Shown here: piece by piece, positions 35,714 through 46,481 of the stretch | Position numbering within the stretch: the first letter of the stretch is position 1 | How the letters are laid out: each line of letters starts with the position of its first letter | Source: Arenicellales bacterium | GTDB lineage: Bacteria > Pseudomonadota > Gammaproteobacteria > Arenicellales > JAANXG01 | DNA: 60,405 nt | Direction: 5' to 3' | Assembly: GCA_030066885.1 (NCBI GenBank) | Contig: JASJAT010000052.1 | Span: 1 to 60,405, forward strand | Translations under genes and position numbers: made by a program | Notes under the pieces: model-generated | Told to the model about the DNA's origin: nothing | What the model saw: the letters and a program-made list of their open reading frames with translations, nothing else | The model's database searches: none

Positions 35714-37188
35714 AGCCCTGCGCCTCGGATGTAGCGCAGGATCCATTCGAAGATGTCGCCTGGAGGTACTCGGCCGACCCAGGTGACACCCCGCGTCGGT
35801 GAATAAAACCAAATCACCGCTGCAATGGCGATGCCCGCAATGACAATGGCGGTGTTCATTGCTGACGGCGGACCACCGTTGACGACAAGCGGGAAAGCCA
35901 ACACCAATACCAGCAATCCCAACCAGGGCAGTGCCAAGCCAGCTCCGTGACTCGACGGGTCAGTGGTATAAGGCCGAACTAGATTCAGGAAGCGGGCCAT
36001 CAACAAGGTGGCACCGAACGTTGAAACAAACAACAACCCGACAAACATTTGAATCCAACCGCTGTATCCCGTGTCGAGGGCGATTTTCAATATGTCCTTG
36101 GCGGCAGCACCCGATGTCAGTGGCGCACCTGCCAGGGCGAGGGCCGGAATGAACAACAAGTAAAACACCCATGACGCACCGGTGTCTTTGGCAATACCCA
36201 CGCCAAGAAACAATGCACCTTTAGCCAGACCATGATGCGCGGCGTAGATGGCCAGCGCTGAAATTACCGCCGGCGCTAGACGTGGATCCATCGCTATCAG
36301 GCCTATGGCAGCGCTCATGATGCCCATCTTGCCGATGCTCGAGTAGGCCAGAACAGCCTTGGGTTCCTTCTGCATCAGTCCAACCGGAATCGCGCTCAGG
36401 GTCGTCATCGCTCCAACCGCCAAAAGCAAACCCCCAAACTCGGGCAACGCCGATTCACCGAGTGGGAGATAACGCATCCATCCAATCAGCGCTGCCTTGA
36501 TCATAGTCCCGCTTAAAACGGCGCTGGCTGGCACCGGGGCTGCGGGGTGGGCGAGCGGCAACCAGAAATGAACACCGATCAGCCCTGCCTTGATGGCAAA
36601 GGCCAATCCCAGAAATGTGAGCTCTATGTTGCCCGCCCCGATAATCGCGCCCACATCGGGTGTCAGGTCGCCGGTGCGCTGATACAGCAACAGTAGCCCT
36701 ATCAGCAATGCGAATTCAGCAGCCAGCGTCATCACAAGGTAAACCCGGCCTGCATGGCGAACCGATTCGGTCCCGTCGTGCACAACCAATCCATAGGCGG
36801 CGAGCCCCATTAGCGCGAATCCCAGATAGAAACTCGACAGGTCCTGACCGATGATCAAACCGAAATTTCCACCCATGGCCAGCATAAAAACGACTCGAAA
36901 ACGGCCGGCACGCGAATCGTCGGACATTTGCAGCGTGGCTTGGGCCCCTGCGACAAGCCACAGAACGGCAGTGAACAAAAGAAAAATGCGGGACGTGTCA
37001 TCCAGCCCCAGCTGAACACCGAGCAACAACCAGGGGATCTCGACCGATTCATTTGATGGGACCAGGGCAGCGGCTGCCAGCGCCGGCAGGGTGGCCAGTG
37101 CCGGCAGCAAACGACCCTTTCGACTGTATGCGAGTAGTGCCAGCACCAGAGGCGACAGCCAGGTGAACACGAGTAGGGCAGCATTCAT
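35686..37188 (-). CDS. Mrp antiporter MrpD-like subunit, third copy (D3)
   Basis: A 500-residue protein with about 14 membrane helices of the NuoL/M/N-MrpA/D superfamily. Lysines of the proton channel are present (AFAIKAGLIGVHFWLP; MQKEPKAVLAYSSIG). The conserved helix-5 glutamate, present as FYELLTLATYP in the neighbouring D2, is replaced by Ala here (GFALMGLAAYG). It is last in an eight-gene operon and overlaps D2 by 4 bp. The missing Glu suggests it does not pump like a canonical subunit. The name mrpD is not given because assignment among three paralogues is uncertain. Confidence 0.85.
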   Translation of the reverse strand: MNAALLVFTWLSPLVLALLAYSRKGRLLPALATLPALAAAALVPSNESVEIPWLLLGVQLGLDDTSRIFLLFTAVLWLVAGAQATLQMSDDSRAGRFRVVFMLAMGGNFGLIIGQDLSSFYLGFALMGLAAYGLVVHDGTESVRHAGRVYLVMTLAAEFALLIGLLLLYQRTGDLTPDVGAIIGAGNIELTFLGLAFAIKAGLIGVHFWLPLAHPAAPVPASAVLSGTMIKAALIGWMRYLPLGESALPEFGGLLLAVGAMTTLSAIPVGLMQKEPKAVLAYSSIGKMGIMSAAIGLIAMDPRLAPAVISALAIYAAHHGLAKGALFLGVGIAKDTGASWVFYLLFIPALALAGAPLTSGAAAKDILKIALDTGYSGWIQMFVGLLFVSTFGATLLMARFLNLVRPYTTDPSSHGAGLALPWLGLLVLVLAFPLVVNGGPPSAMNTAIVIAGIAIAAVIWFYSPTRGVTWVGRVPPGDIFEWILRYIRGAGLQLTAPLTK

Positions 37189-38687
37189 CGCAGGTACTCC
37201 CGCTCCGCGATCAGCTCAGCCCACTCAAGAGGACTGTACGGGGCAGCCGCGAACAGCCCTGCCGCGAGTGCCAGCACCGCCGTGGCTACAGGGGGCCAGA
37301 ACAGGGCACCGGTCGTCTCAAACCAGCCCGTCCTTGGGTGCTCGTTTGGCCAGTCAACCGGCGCCTCAAGGAACCAAGCACGGTATAAAACCGGGAGGAA
37401 GTAAGCCGCGTTGAGTAAACTGCTGATGATCAGAACCGGTAGCACCCAGGCAGCCGCGCCGGCCTCCAAGGCACCCAAACCAAGATACCACTTGGTGACG
37501 TAGCCGGCTACCGGGGGTATGCCGATCATCCCCAACGCTCCCACGGTAAACGCAAGTGTTGTGCCCGGCATACGACGGCCGATTCCATTCATTTCACTGA
37601 CTTTATGCACACCCAACGTCTCGGCGTAGTTGCCGGCGGCGAAAAACAATGTGATCTTCATCACCCCCTGGTGCACAAGGTGTACTACACCACCGATGGT
37701 CGCTATCGGCCCGAGTGTCGCCGTACCGAGGGCGATGTAGGAGACCTGACTGACAGTGGAATAAGCCAAGCGTTTTTTAAGGTTGTCCTGAGACAGAGCC
37801 TTTATGGAACCGTAAATGATTGTGACAGCCGCCATGACACCGAGGGGGAGCAACAAATTAAGGTCCGCCGCGAATTCAACACCATACACGTCGTACACCA
37901 CTCGAACGATACCGAATGCGCCGGCTTTGACTACGGCGACCGCATGAAGCAGGGCGCTGACCGGTGCCGGAGCTACCATCGCCTGCGGTAACCAGCCGTG
38001 TAGCGGAACAAGTGCAGCTTTGACACCCAGTCCAAGCACCAGCAGCACAAAGATCCATTTGAGCTGGCTGTATGTCTGCTCGGGTAGACGCGACAACACA
38101 CCTCCCTCCACAAAAGTGACCGGACCGGCGACGGCGTGCAACCACACAGCGCCCAATAGCAATGCGAGACCACCGCCCAGGGTATAAACCAGATAGATTC
38201 GCGCCCCGCGAATCGCCTCGGTGTTACCCCTATGCGCCACCAGCGGATAGGTGGCCAGCGTCAGCAGCTCGTAAAAGATCACGAATGTGAACAGATTAGC
38301 AGCCAATGCAAGTCCAACAGTCGCCGATACGCATAGGCTAAAAAATCCGAAGAAGCGACTCCGTTTTGGCGAGTGCTCCAGATAACCGATCGCGTAGAGA
38401 GTGGTGACGAACCACAGTATCGTGGACAGGGTAACGAACAGAACCGACAGTGCGTCGGCGTGCAGTGCCAGTTCAAGTCCAGGCGCCAGGGTCCAGCGGG
38501 TGGCATAGACCTTTTCGTGGAACACACCCCAGATCATGATACCGACGAGCACCAGCTTGGCGAAGGCACCACCAAGGTTCAGCAGTGTGCGGGTAAATTG
38601 GCTACCCTCGCGTAGAAAAAAAATGACCAGGCCCGGAAGCAGCGAGGAGGCGACGATCAGGCCGGGCAGCGTAGACGATAGGTTCAT
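37185..38687 (-). CDS. mrpD: Mrp antiporter MrpD-like subunit, second copy (D2)
   Basis: A 500-residue NuoL/M-like membrane protein. It has the helix-5 Glu (FYELLTLATYPLVAH), the helix-7 Lys in VKAALVPLHGWLP and a Lys pair in NLKKRLAYSTVSQ, so the proton path looks complete. HAVAVVKAGAFG is the expected discontinuous-helix segment. It overlaps genes on both sides by 4 bp. It lies between D1 and D3 and works in the same complex, exchanging cytoplasmic Na+ or K+ for external protons. Confidence 0.9.
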   Translation of the reverse strand: MNLSSTLPGLIVASSLLPGLVIFFLREGSQFTRTLLNLGGAFAKLVLVGIMIWGVFHEKVYATRWTLAPGLELALHADALSVLFVTLSTILWFVTTLYAIGYLEHSPKRSRFFGFFSLCVSATVGLALAANLFTFVIFYELLTLATYPLVAHRGNTEAIRGARIYLVYTLGGGLALLLGAVWLHAVAGPVTFVEGGVLSRLPEQTYSQLKWIFVLLVLGLGVKAALVPLHGWLPQAMVAPAPVSALLHAVAVVKAGAFGIVRVVYDVYGVEFAADLNLLLPLGVMAAVTIIYGSIKALSQDNLKKRLAYSTVSQVSYIALGTATLGPIATIGGVVHLVHQGVMKITLFFAAGNYAETLGVHKVSEMNGIGRRMPGTTLAFTVGALGMIGIPPVAGYVTKWYLGLGALEAGAAAWVLPVLIISSLLNAAYFLPVLYRAWFLEAPVDWPNEHPRTGWFETTGALFWPPVATAVLALAAGLFAAAPYSPLEWAELIAEREYLR

Positions 38688-40123
38688 ATGTCATTCCCGA
38701 GCAGCGGCCACAGCCAACCACTGCCGACGCCGAGAAGCACCGCTGCGATGGCACTCAGCAGTAGCGCGGGCCACTCCTCTCTCGCGATGGCGACCGGGGC
38801 ATCGGGCTGGGAACTTCCAGCGAAAGCCCGCTCCAGTACTCGAAAAACGTAGGCGGCGGCTAACATCGACCCCGTGGCCACGACAATCACCCACAGCCAC
38901 TGACCAAGCCCGAGGGCGCTGGACAGGAGCTGCCACTTGCCCAAAAAGGCGCCGCTGGGGGGCAGGCCGATCAGCGCGACCCCGGCCAGTGCAATCGTGA
39001 AAGTGGTTACAGGCATTCGCTGTGCCATTCCGCCCAGGTTAGAAATCTGGTCATTCCCCGAGCGCTTTTGCACCATCCCGGCAGCAAGAAACAAACCGGC
39101 CTTGGCAAACCCATGGGTCAGGGCCATCAGCACGATGCCCCCGAACAGAACGTCACGCGTCGGCCCCGGTGCAAGCTGGAACAGTAACGCCAGACCGAGA
39201 AAAAGATAGCCCAATTGGGCGACGGTGGAGTAAGCGGCCAACAGCTTAAGCCGTTCCGCCTTGAAGGCCTGCCACGAACCCCAAAGCACCGCAGCCGCGC
39301 CAGGGATCCCGAGCAGCAGACCAGTAGAAGGTGTCAGCAGAGCCGGGAACAGGTCTATCCACAGCCGCATAACCAGGTAGAAACCGGCCTTCACCACCAA
39401 TGCAGACAACACAGCACTGACCGGAGCCGGTGCATTGGCATGCGCCGGCGGCAACCAGAAGTGCAACGGAAACAAGGCTGTCTTCAACAAGAGGCCACCG
39501 GTCATCAGGCACAGCGCCAGCCACGCAATCGGTTCCGATTCGATCTGGGTCGCGATGGCCGGGAGGTCAAGGGTGCCATAGCCGAGGTAGAGGAGCGCCA
39601 CCCCGGCGAGGTAGACCATGGACCCCAGCAACCCAACCAACAGGTAGCGCAGCGCCGCGTCGATCGCGGCACGTTGGCCGCTCAGTGCAGCGAGAGAAAC
39701 CGCGGTCAGTCCAAGGAGCTCTAGGGTCACATATACATTGAACAAGTCGCTGGAGAGCACCAGGGCATTCAGAGCAGCCAGCAGCAACAGCCACATCGGC
39801 CAGAAATGTGCCTTCTCCCGGGGTTGTCCGAAATACCCGGTTGCGTAGACGCTGCTGGCCAAAACCACCAACCCGACGAGCACTAAAAAGACAGCGGAAA
39901 GGATATCGACGCGGAGGGCAATACCCAGCCCTGGCGTCCAGCCACCCATCTCGTGTTGGAGCGCACCGACGACGAGAACTTGGACCAGCGTCAAAACCGC
40001 CGCGACGCTGACAGCGAAGGCTGTCAACATGCCAACGACCTCGCAACGTCGAGGCCACGCGACAGCGATCAGCGCCCCGCAGAGCGGCAGGGCCACAGAA
40101 AGGACCAGCACGTCAACTTCCAT
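38684..40123 (-). CDS. mrpD: Mrp antiporter MrpD-like subunit, first copy (D1)
   Basis: A roughly 479-residue NuoL/M-like antiporter subunit with helix-5 Glu (TLELLGLTAVS), Lys in LLLKTALFPLHFWLPPAHA and in AERLKLLAAYSTVAQ. The start at MEVDVLVLS is preferred over the longer track ORF, since it overlaps mrpC by 11 bp and has a Shine-Dalgarno-like aggga just upstream. The C-terminal part (ASGPLW-like GVGSGWLWPLLG) ends in a membrane helix. It directly follows MrpC, as in classical mrpCD order. Confidence 0.9.
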   Translation of the reverse strand: MEVDVLVLSVALPLCGALIAVAWPRRCEVVGMLTAFAVSVAAVLTLVQVLVVGALQHEMGGWTPGLGIALRVDILSAVFLVLVGLVVLASSVYATGYFGQPREKAHFWPMWLLLLAALNALVLSSDLFNVYVTLELLGLTAVSLAALSGQRAAIDAALRYLLVGLLGSMVYLAGVALLYLGYGTLDLPAIATQIESEPIAWLALCLMTGGLLLKTALFPLHFWLPPAHANAPAPVSAVLSALVVKAGFYLVMRLWIDLFPALLTPSTGLLLGIPGAAAVLWGSWQAFKAERLKLLAAYSTVAQLGYLFLGLALLFQLAPGPTRDVLFGGIVLMALTHGFAKAGLFLAAGMVQKRSGNDQISNLGGMAQRMPVTTFTIALAGVALIGLPPSGAFLGKWQLLSSALGLGQWLWVIVVATGSMLAAAYVFRVLERAFAGSSQPDAPVAIAREEWPALLLSAIAAVLLGVGSGWLWPLLGNDI

Positions 40124-40397
40124 CTTTGTCCCTGCGGCGGCGTTCAAGGGCAAGTCCGAGCGCAGTAGCACTTACCGCCACGACAATCCCGGTCAGAACC
40201 AATGCATGCAGTACAGGGTCGGCGGCGGTGTCCGGACCGGTATACGCGGTCGCTATCATCAGCAGGAAGATACCGACCCCCATGATGTTAATGGCAAGAA
40301 GTTTGCGTATGACCTCGGGCTCCAGCAGCGTTGCGCGAAATCCCATTGCCGCCAGAGCGACCCCCGTTAATCCATACAGTACGCCGGTGTCGATCAT
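40113..40397 (-). CDS. mrpC: Mrp antiporter subunit C (NuoK-like)
   Basis: A 94-residue three-helix protein homologous to NuoK/MnhC. Typical parts are LYGLTGVALAAMGFRATLL, the middle helix INIMGVGIFLLMIA, and HALVLTGIVVAVSATALGLAL. It begins within the mrpB stop region (4-bp overlap) and ends overlapping D1. Part of the minus-strand Mrp-type operon. Confidence 0.88.
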   Translation of the reverse strand: MIDTGVLYGLTGVALAAMGFRATLLEPEVIRKLLAINIMGVGIFLLMIATAYTGPDTAADPVLHALVLTGIVVAVSATALGLALERRRRDKDGS

Positions 40398-41362
40398 GGT
40401 TTGGATCCCGCTGGAGTAATGCGCCTCCGTTCCGGCTCACTTCCGAGATAGCAAAGAATCAACGTTACGGCGATTGCCAAGGTGGCGAACAGCTCGATCA
40501 ACAGAATCAATTCGCCGGCCCATCGCTGCGGATAAGCGAGAAAACCCCGGCCTCCCAGGAACGTCCATAGACCCATCGTCATGAAAATGCCGATGCCGCT
40601 CACCATAAGTACTCGCAAGACCGCTCCGACGGGTAAACCAGCGTGCGCTCTTCCGGCAAGATGCTGAACCACCCCGGCGGCCGCCAGCAAAGCTCCAGCC
40701 TGGAAAGCCCCACCCGGTGCGTGGGCGCCCACCCATAACTGGTAGCCGGCCGTCAGGATCAGCAATGGCACCAGCCAACCCCTCAGGCTGGTGGCGATTG
40801 GATCTACGGTACAATGTGTGGCGCGACCCCCACCGAGTGACAGAATACCTAGCAGCGCCGCAAGCAACACAGCCAGTTCAAGCAAGGTGTCGTAGGCTCG
40901 GAAGTTGAGGAGCACTGCGGTCACCGGGTTGCTGACACCACTAAGCTCGAGTGCGCTTCCGACCTGACCGGCCAGCCGTCCGCTTTGAGTGTCGTTCATG
41001 CCGTAAAGTACAGCCCAGCCGATACCCAATGCCACTAAGGATACGGACACCGTGATTGCAACATTACCCCAGCGCCCTCCCCATCGCATTCCGTTGTTGG
41101 AGACAAGCCTGCTCTCCTCCGATGGTCTGTTACGTAGTGCGGTGAGCAGCAGGGCGCCGGTGAGCCCGGCACCGATTGCGGCTTCGGCCAGTGCAACGTC
41201 GGGCGCTCTCAGTCTAGCCCAGACCAGAGCCGTGACCAGACCGAAAGCGATAAAGAGGATTATTGACTGGCGTAGGCTGCGGGCACGGAGTGCTGCGCCT
41301 GCCAATAGCACAAGGGCAATAACCAATAGGATGTCGAGGAACGACCACGAGAGGGTATTCAT
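40394..41362 (-). CDS. mrpB: Fusion of MrpA C-terminal (MbhD/DUF4040-like) and MrpB domains
   Basis: A roughly 322-residue membrane protein. The first about 90 residues (ALVWARLRAPDVALAEAAIG) correspond to the MbhD/DUF4040 part at the C-terminal end of MrpA. The rest contains the MnhB signature (LILTAGYQLWVGAHAPGGAFQAG). In canonical operons the MbhD/MbhE parts are attached to the large NuoL-like MrpA; here they are joined to MrpB and no MrpA-size protein exists. The start at MNTLSWSF is chosen because it leaves a 13-bp gap after mrpG and has a ribosome-like aggatcc region. Confidence 0.85.
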   Translation of the reverse strand: MNTLSWSFLDILLVIALVLLAGAALRARSLRQSIILFIAFGLVTALVWARLRAPDVALAEAAIGAGLTGALLLTALRNRPSEESRLVSNNGMRWGGRWGNVAITVSVSLVALGIGWAVLYGMNDTQSGRLAGQVGSALELSGVSNPVTAVLLNFRAYDTLLELAVLLAALLGILSLGGGRATHCTVDPIATSLRGWLVPLLILTAGYQLWVGAHAPGGAFQAGALLAAAGVVQHLAGRAHAGLPVGAVLRVLMVSGIGIFMTMGLWTFLGGRGFLAYPQRWAGELILLIELFATLAIAVTLILCYLGSEPERRRITPAGSKP

Positions 41363-41375
41363 GTCAGGGATCCTG

Positions 41376-41648
41376 TTAAGAGCGCCCGGAATACTGGGCA
41401 ATCAACTGGCTAGCAGCGGCGCTGGCGGTCAGCACCAGGATCCAGATCAAGAGCAGTTTAAGCGCTGTTAAAAGGTCATCCGATCGAAGCATAAGGCCTA
41501 GGATTAGCAACCCATGGCCGAGGTTATCCGATTTGGTCAAGGCATGCAGACGGCAGTATAAATCGGGCAGGCGTAACAATCCGATGGTGCCGGAAACGAA
41601 AAAGGCAACGCCCGCCAGGATTAGAAAAGTAGAGATCCAATCAAGCAC
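41376..41648 (-). CDS. mrpG: Mrp antiporter subunit G
   Basis: A roughly 90-residue protein with three hydrophobic segments and the MnhG pattern GTIGLLRLPDLYCRLHALTKSDNLGHG. A GTG start (VLDWISTF) is preferred because GGAGG lies about 8 bp ahead of it on the minus strand; the track ORF begins 33 bp earlier inside mrpF. It overlaps the mrpF end by 8 bp. Confidence 0.88.
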   Translation of the reverse strand: MLDWISTFLILAGVAFFVSGTIGLLRLPDLYCRLHALTKSDNLGHGLLILGLMLRSDDLLTALKLLLIWILVLTASAAASQLIAQYSGRS

Positions 41649-41904
41649 GTTCGCTGCCTCCGCTCCGCCGGGTAAACGCAACCACAGCGATTACCGCTAG
41701 CAGAGCAAGCACCAGGGCAACGTCGACAAGCGCGGGCATATCGAGTATTTGCGCGAGCAACAGGATCAACCCGACGCCATTGGTCCCGAGCAACTGAGCG
41801 GTCAACATCCGCTCAACAGAGCTGGTGGATCGGACCATGGGCACCAATCCGACGACCAACGTCGCCGCCATGACCACGCAGGCGAGCATGAGCACGTCAG
41901 GCAT
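41641..41904 (-). CDS. mrpF: Mrp antiporter subunit F
   Basis: An 87-residue three-helix protein of the MnhF type: VVGLVPMVRSTSSVERMLTAQ is the typical first loop, then GVGLILLLAQ and a final helix ending in a basic tail (AFTRRSGG). It overlaps mrpE by 8 bp and mrpG as described there. Confidence 0.87.
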   Translation of the reverse strand: MPDVLMLACVVMAATLVVGLVPMVRSTSSVERMLTAQLLGTNGVGLILLLAQILDMPALVDVALVLALLAVIAVVAFTRRSGGSERA

Positions 41905-42400
41905 GCTGCGGATCCCCTTCCAGCACGAAAACAGCCGCTATAGCTTCCTCGAGTCTCTGAAGTTCCAGTTCAGACTGCGCGTCTGTGTCCAGCACGTGTA
42001 CCGTCAGAACGTCGTCCTGAAACTCCGCTGTTAGCGTACCCGGTAACAGGCTTACGCAGTTTGCAAACAAGATCCTGGGACCTCCGGCGGGTAAACGGCA
42101 GGTATACGTCAGGAAGCCGGGTTGTATTTTAAGTACTGGTGTAAGGGTGCGGCGCGCCACGTCTAGCCCGCCGCGCAACGACTCAAACAGGAAAAAACTG
42201 ACAAAGCCAAGCGCACCTAACAAGGAAACCTTGCGGTTTTCTCTCGGGCCGAGTTCTGTACTCGCCCAGGCCGCCACGACCACGGCCGGCACCCCAATAA
42301 GCCATGAGCTGGTGTCGCCGTCGGAGATGACCACCCAAAGTCCGGCCAATACGAAGCATCGCAGGGCCCAAGACGGCCACAGTTTCAAAGTGGATTTCAT
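41897..42400 (-). CDS. mrpE: Mrp antiporter subunit E
   Basis: A roughly 167-residue protein with an N-terminal hydrophobic pair and a C-terminal cytoplasmic domain (LPAGGPRILFANCVSLLPGTLTAEF) typical of MnhE. The internal ATG (MKSTLKLW) after an agaag site is preferred; the track ORF start overlaps the katG stop. It is the first gene of the operon order E-F-G-B-C-D1-D2-D3. The operon follows katG by only 16 bp, so read-through from katG is possible. Confidence 0.88.
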   Translation of the reverse strand: MKSTLKLWPSWALRCFVLAGLWVVISDGDTSSWLIGVPAVVVAAWASTELGPRENRKVSLLGALGFVSFFLFESLRGGLDVARRTLTPVLKIQPGFLTYTCRLPAGGPRILFANCVSLLPGTLTAEFQDDVLTVHVLDTDAQSELELQRLEEAIAAVFVLEGDPQHA

Positions 42401-42416
42401 TCTTCTAATACGATTG

Positions 42417-44642
<2,226 letters not shown>

Positions 44643-45060
44643 TCAAGTTGCTCGATTTAAAGTTGTTGACCACCATTAATATTGTTATTACTGCCGTGAA
44701 CGTTCTGTGAACAACTTGGGTGTTTCAATTATGGCTACAAGGATCGTGGATCAGTCCATCCCGATCCTTTGAGGTTCTGCAGTAAGTACGTTGCGGCTGT
44801 TCAGGCTCTAGAGACGTATGACTTGGGTTGGCCGATCCCAAAACAGACTAACCAAACATTTGACGTCGATCACACGCCTTAATAAGAAAAAACCTTTAAA
44901 AATATCCTGTCGCCTTACAAGTTCTTGGTATGACTACCTTCGTTCTTATTTCTCGAAAGTTGTTTTTGCTAGTGTTGAGCGGACTGGTACATTGTTGTAT
45001 TTCAAATTAGGCTCGTACAGTAGACGTTTCAATTTGGTTTGTTAGAGGATAGTTACACAA
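44643..45060. other. Intergenic region between katG and nhaR
   Basis: About 420 bp, AT-rich, carrying divergent promoters of katG (minus) and nhaR (plus). A direct repeat GTGAAC-N5-GTGAAC lies about 50 bp before katG (near 44696-44712). No OxyR-type site is obvious and I see no gene. Confidence 0.45.
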
Positions 45061-45960
45061 ATGAATAACCTGAATCTCAAGCACCTCCGCTATTTCTGGG
45101 TTGTGGCCAGTCGGGGATCGATCACCAGCGCCAGCGAAGTCCTGCATCTGACGCCACAAACGATCAGCGGCCAGCTACGCGTGCTCGAGGAGAGTATAGG
45201 TGCCAAGGTGTTCGAGAAATCGGGGCGTAACCTTGTACTCACCGATACCGGACGCACGGTGTTTTCCTATGCAGACGAAATATTCCGGCTGACCGGTGAA
45301 CTCCAGGATCTCCTCGAGGGCCGCCCGGCCAACAGAGGACTGGTGCTTGATGTTGGAATATCCAATATTGTGCCGAAACTGCTGGCCTATCGTGTTCTCG
45401 AACCGGTGATGCACATGGAGGAGAAGGTCCGGCTGATTTGCCATGAGGCACCGCTCGTTGACTTACTGGCCGATCTCTCGGTGCACAAGCTTGATCTCGT
45501 ACTGGCCGACAGCCCGGTCAGCCCCGTATTCAACGTCAAAGCGTATAACCACGTGTTAGGTGAATCCGGTACCAGTTTTTTTGTAAGTGGCCGAAACGCG
45601 GCGCGTTACAGCAAAGGATTTCCGGGGTCTCTCGACGGCGCGCCTATGCTGATGCCGACCAGTGGCAGCAGCTTTCGGCGGACGCTGGACCAATGGCTCG
45701 AGCGTGAAGGCATTCAACCCCTGATCGTTGCTGAATTCGAAGACAGGGCTCTGATGAAGGCATTCGGTGAGGCCGGTGCGGGTGTGTTCACGTCACCCAC
45801 AGCCGTTGAAGAGGACGTCAAGGCTAAATATAGTGTACACGTGATCGCCCGGGTTGAAGATCTACACGAGAGGTTCTATGCCATCTCCACCGAGCGCCGT
45901 ATTAAACATCCAGCAGTAGCAACGATCACGACCGCCGCTAGGAAGGATTTGTTCAAATAG
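45061..45960 (+). CDS. nhaR: LysR-type regulator, NhaR family
   Basis: A 299-residue LTTR. The N-terminal winged helix (MNNLNLKHLRYFWVVASRGSI...ASEVLHLTPQTISGQL) matches NhaR, as do LVLTDTGRTVFSYADEIF and the inducer domain (HKLDLVLADSPVSP, GAPMLMPTSGSS). E. coli NhaR senses Na+ and activates sodium/proton antiport. It sits upstream of katG and the Mrp operon on the opposite strand, so control of cation export is a natural guess. The palindrome at 46274 lies just downstream; whether NhaR binds it is unknown. Confidence 0.9.
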   Translation: MNNLNLKHLRYFWVVASRGSITSASEVLHLTPQTISGQLRVLEESIGAKVFEKSGRNLVLTDTGRTVFSYADEIFRLTGELQDLLEGRPANRGLVLDVGISNIVPKLLAYRVLEPVMHMEEKVRLICHEAPLVDLLADLSVHKLDLVLADSPVSPVFNVKAYNHVLGESGTSFFVSGRNAARYSKGFPGSLDGAPMLMPTSGSSFRRTLDQWLEREGIQPLIVAEFEDRALMKAFGEAGAGVFTSPTAVEEDVKAKYSVHVIARVEDLHERFYAISTERRIKHPAVATITTAARKDLFK

Positions 45961-46344
45961 CCGAAAACCTATAATCGAAAATTAGCCTATTCATTTCGAA
46001 TAGTATAGTGGCCACGACATATACCGGTGGACAGGGATGCTCGAAAGCCTCAGAACCGCAGCAGGTTAGATCTTGAAAAGAGTTCCAAAAGCCTTTAGTG
46101 ACTTTTTAAAACACGACATGGCGGCGTTTCATCCTATCTCGTTAAACTAAAAATGAACGAAAGCTATATAAACGGCGAAACCAAGTTTACGGAGAGAAAT
46201 TCGTTACTCGATTTGAAGTTTTGCCCCTGAGGTATCGGTGTAGTACTTCGAAATTTTCTTAATATCAGTATACATAAATCGACTTATCGGAATGGTGGTT
46301 CACCCCTACAATGGAGCCTATCTAAATCAAACTCGGAGTTAAAA
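45961..46344. other. Intergenic region after nhaR
   Basis: About 380 bp. A CTATTC/GAATAG hairpin lies 27 bp after nhaR but lacks a T run. The shared palindromic element at 46274 is inside. No other gene is supported. Confidence 0.4.
46274..46293. promoter_or_regulatory. 20-bp element identical to 33438-33457
   Basis: ATAAATCGACTTATCGGAAT occurs here and at 33438-33457 with 20/20 identity, and weaker similarity follows (GT.GT....C.CCTA..AT.G). The core ATAA-N6-TTAT is palindromic. It stands 52 bp before the 33-aa small ORF. It may be an operator or sigma-factor site. Confidence 0.55.
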
Positions 46345-46446
46345 ATGAACTACTTGGAAGATCGCAGAATTGACCGTAACGATGTTAAGAGTGGCTGGAT
46401 CTTATTAGCCATGGTAAAACTGGGTTTCGTGGCACTGACACTTTAA
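46345..46446 (+). CDS. Small membrane protein (33 aa), paralogue of the 39-aa ORF at 29778
   Basis: A 33-codon ORF with a ribosome site (GGAG, about 6 bp before ATG). A charged N-terminus (MNYLEDRRIDRN) is followed by DVKSGWILLAMVKLGFVALTL-like sequence running to the stop, a single short hydrophobic helix. The last 21 residues share 15 with the ORF at 29778. It is preceded by the shared palindromic element and followed by the converging TGS GTPase gene. No known family comes to mind; a small inner-membrane regulator is plausible. Confidence 0.72.
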   Translation: MNYLEDRRIDRNDVKSGWILLAMVKLGFVALTL

Positions 46447-46481
46447 GTACCGAACCGAAATTCCGTGATATAAGCCTTGAC

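Noticed and set aside
44818-45045. 75-aa ORF between katG and nhaR
   Set aside because: Lys/Ser/Thr-rich chance frame without a ribosome site, overlapping the expected nhaR promoter.
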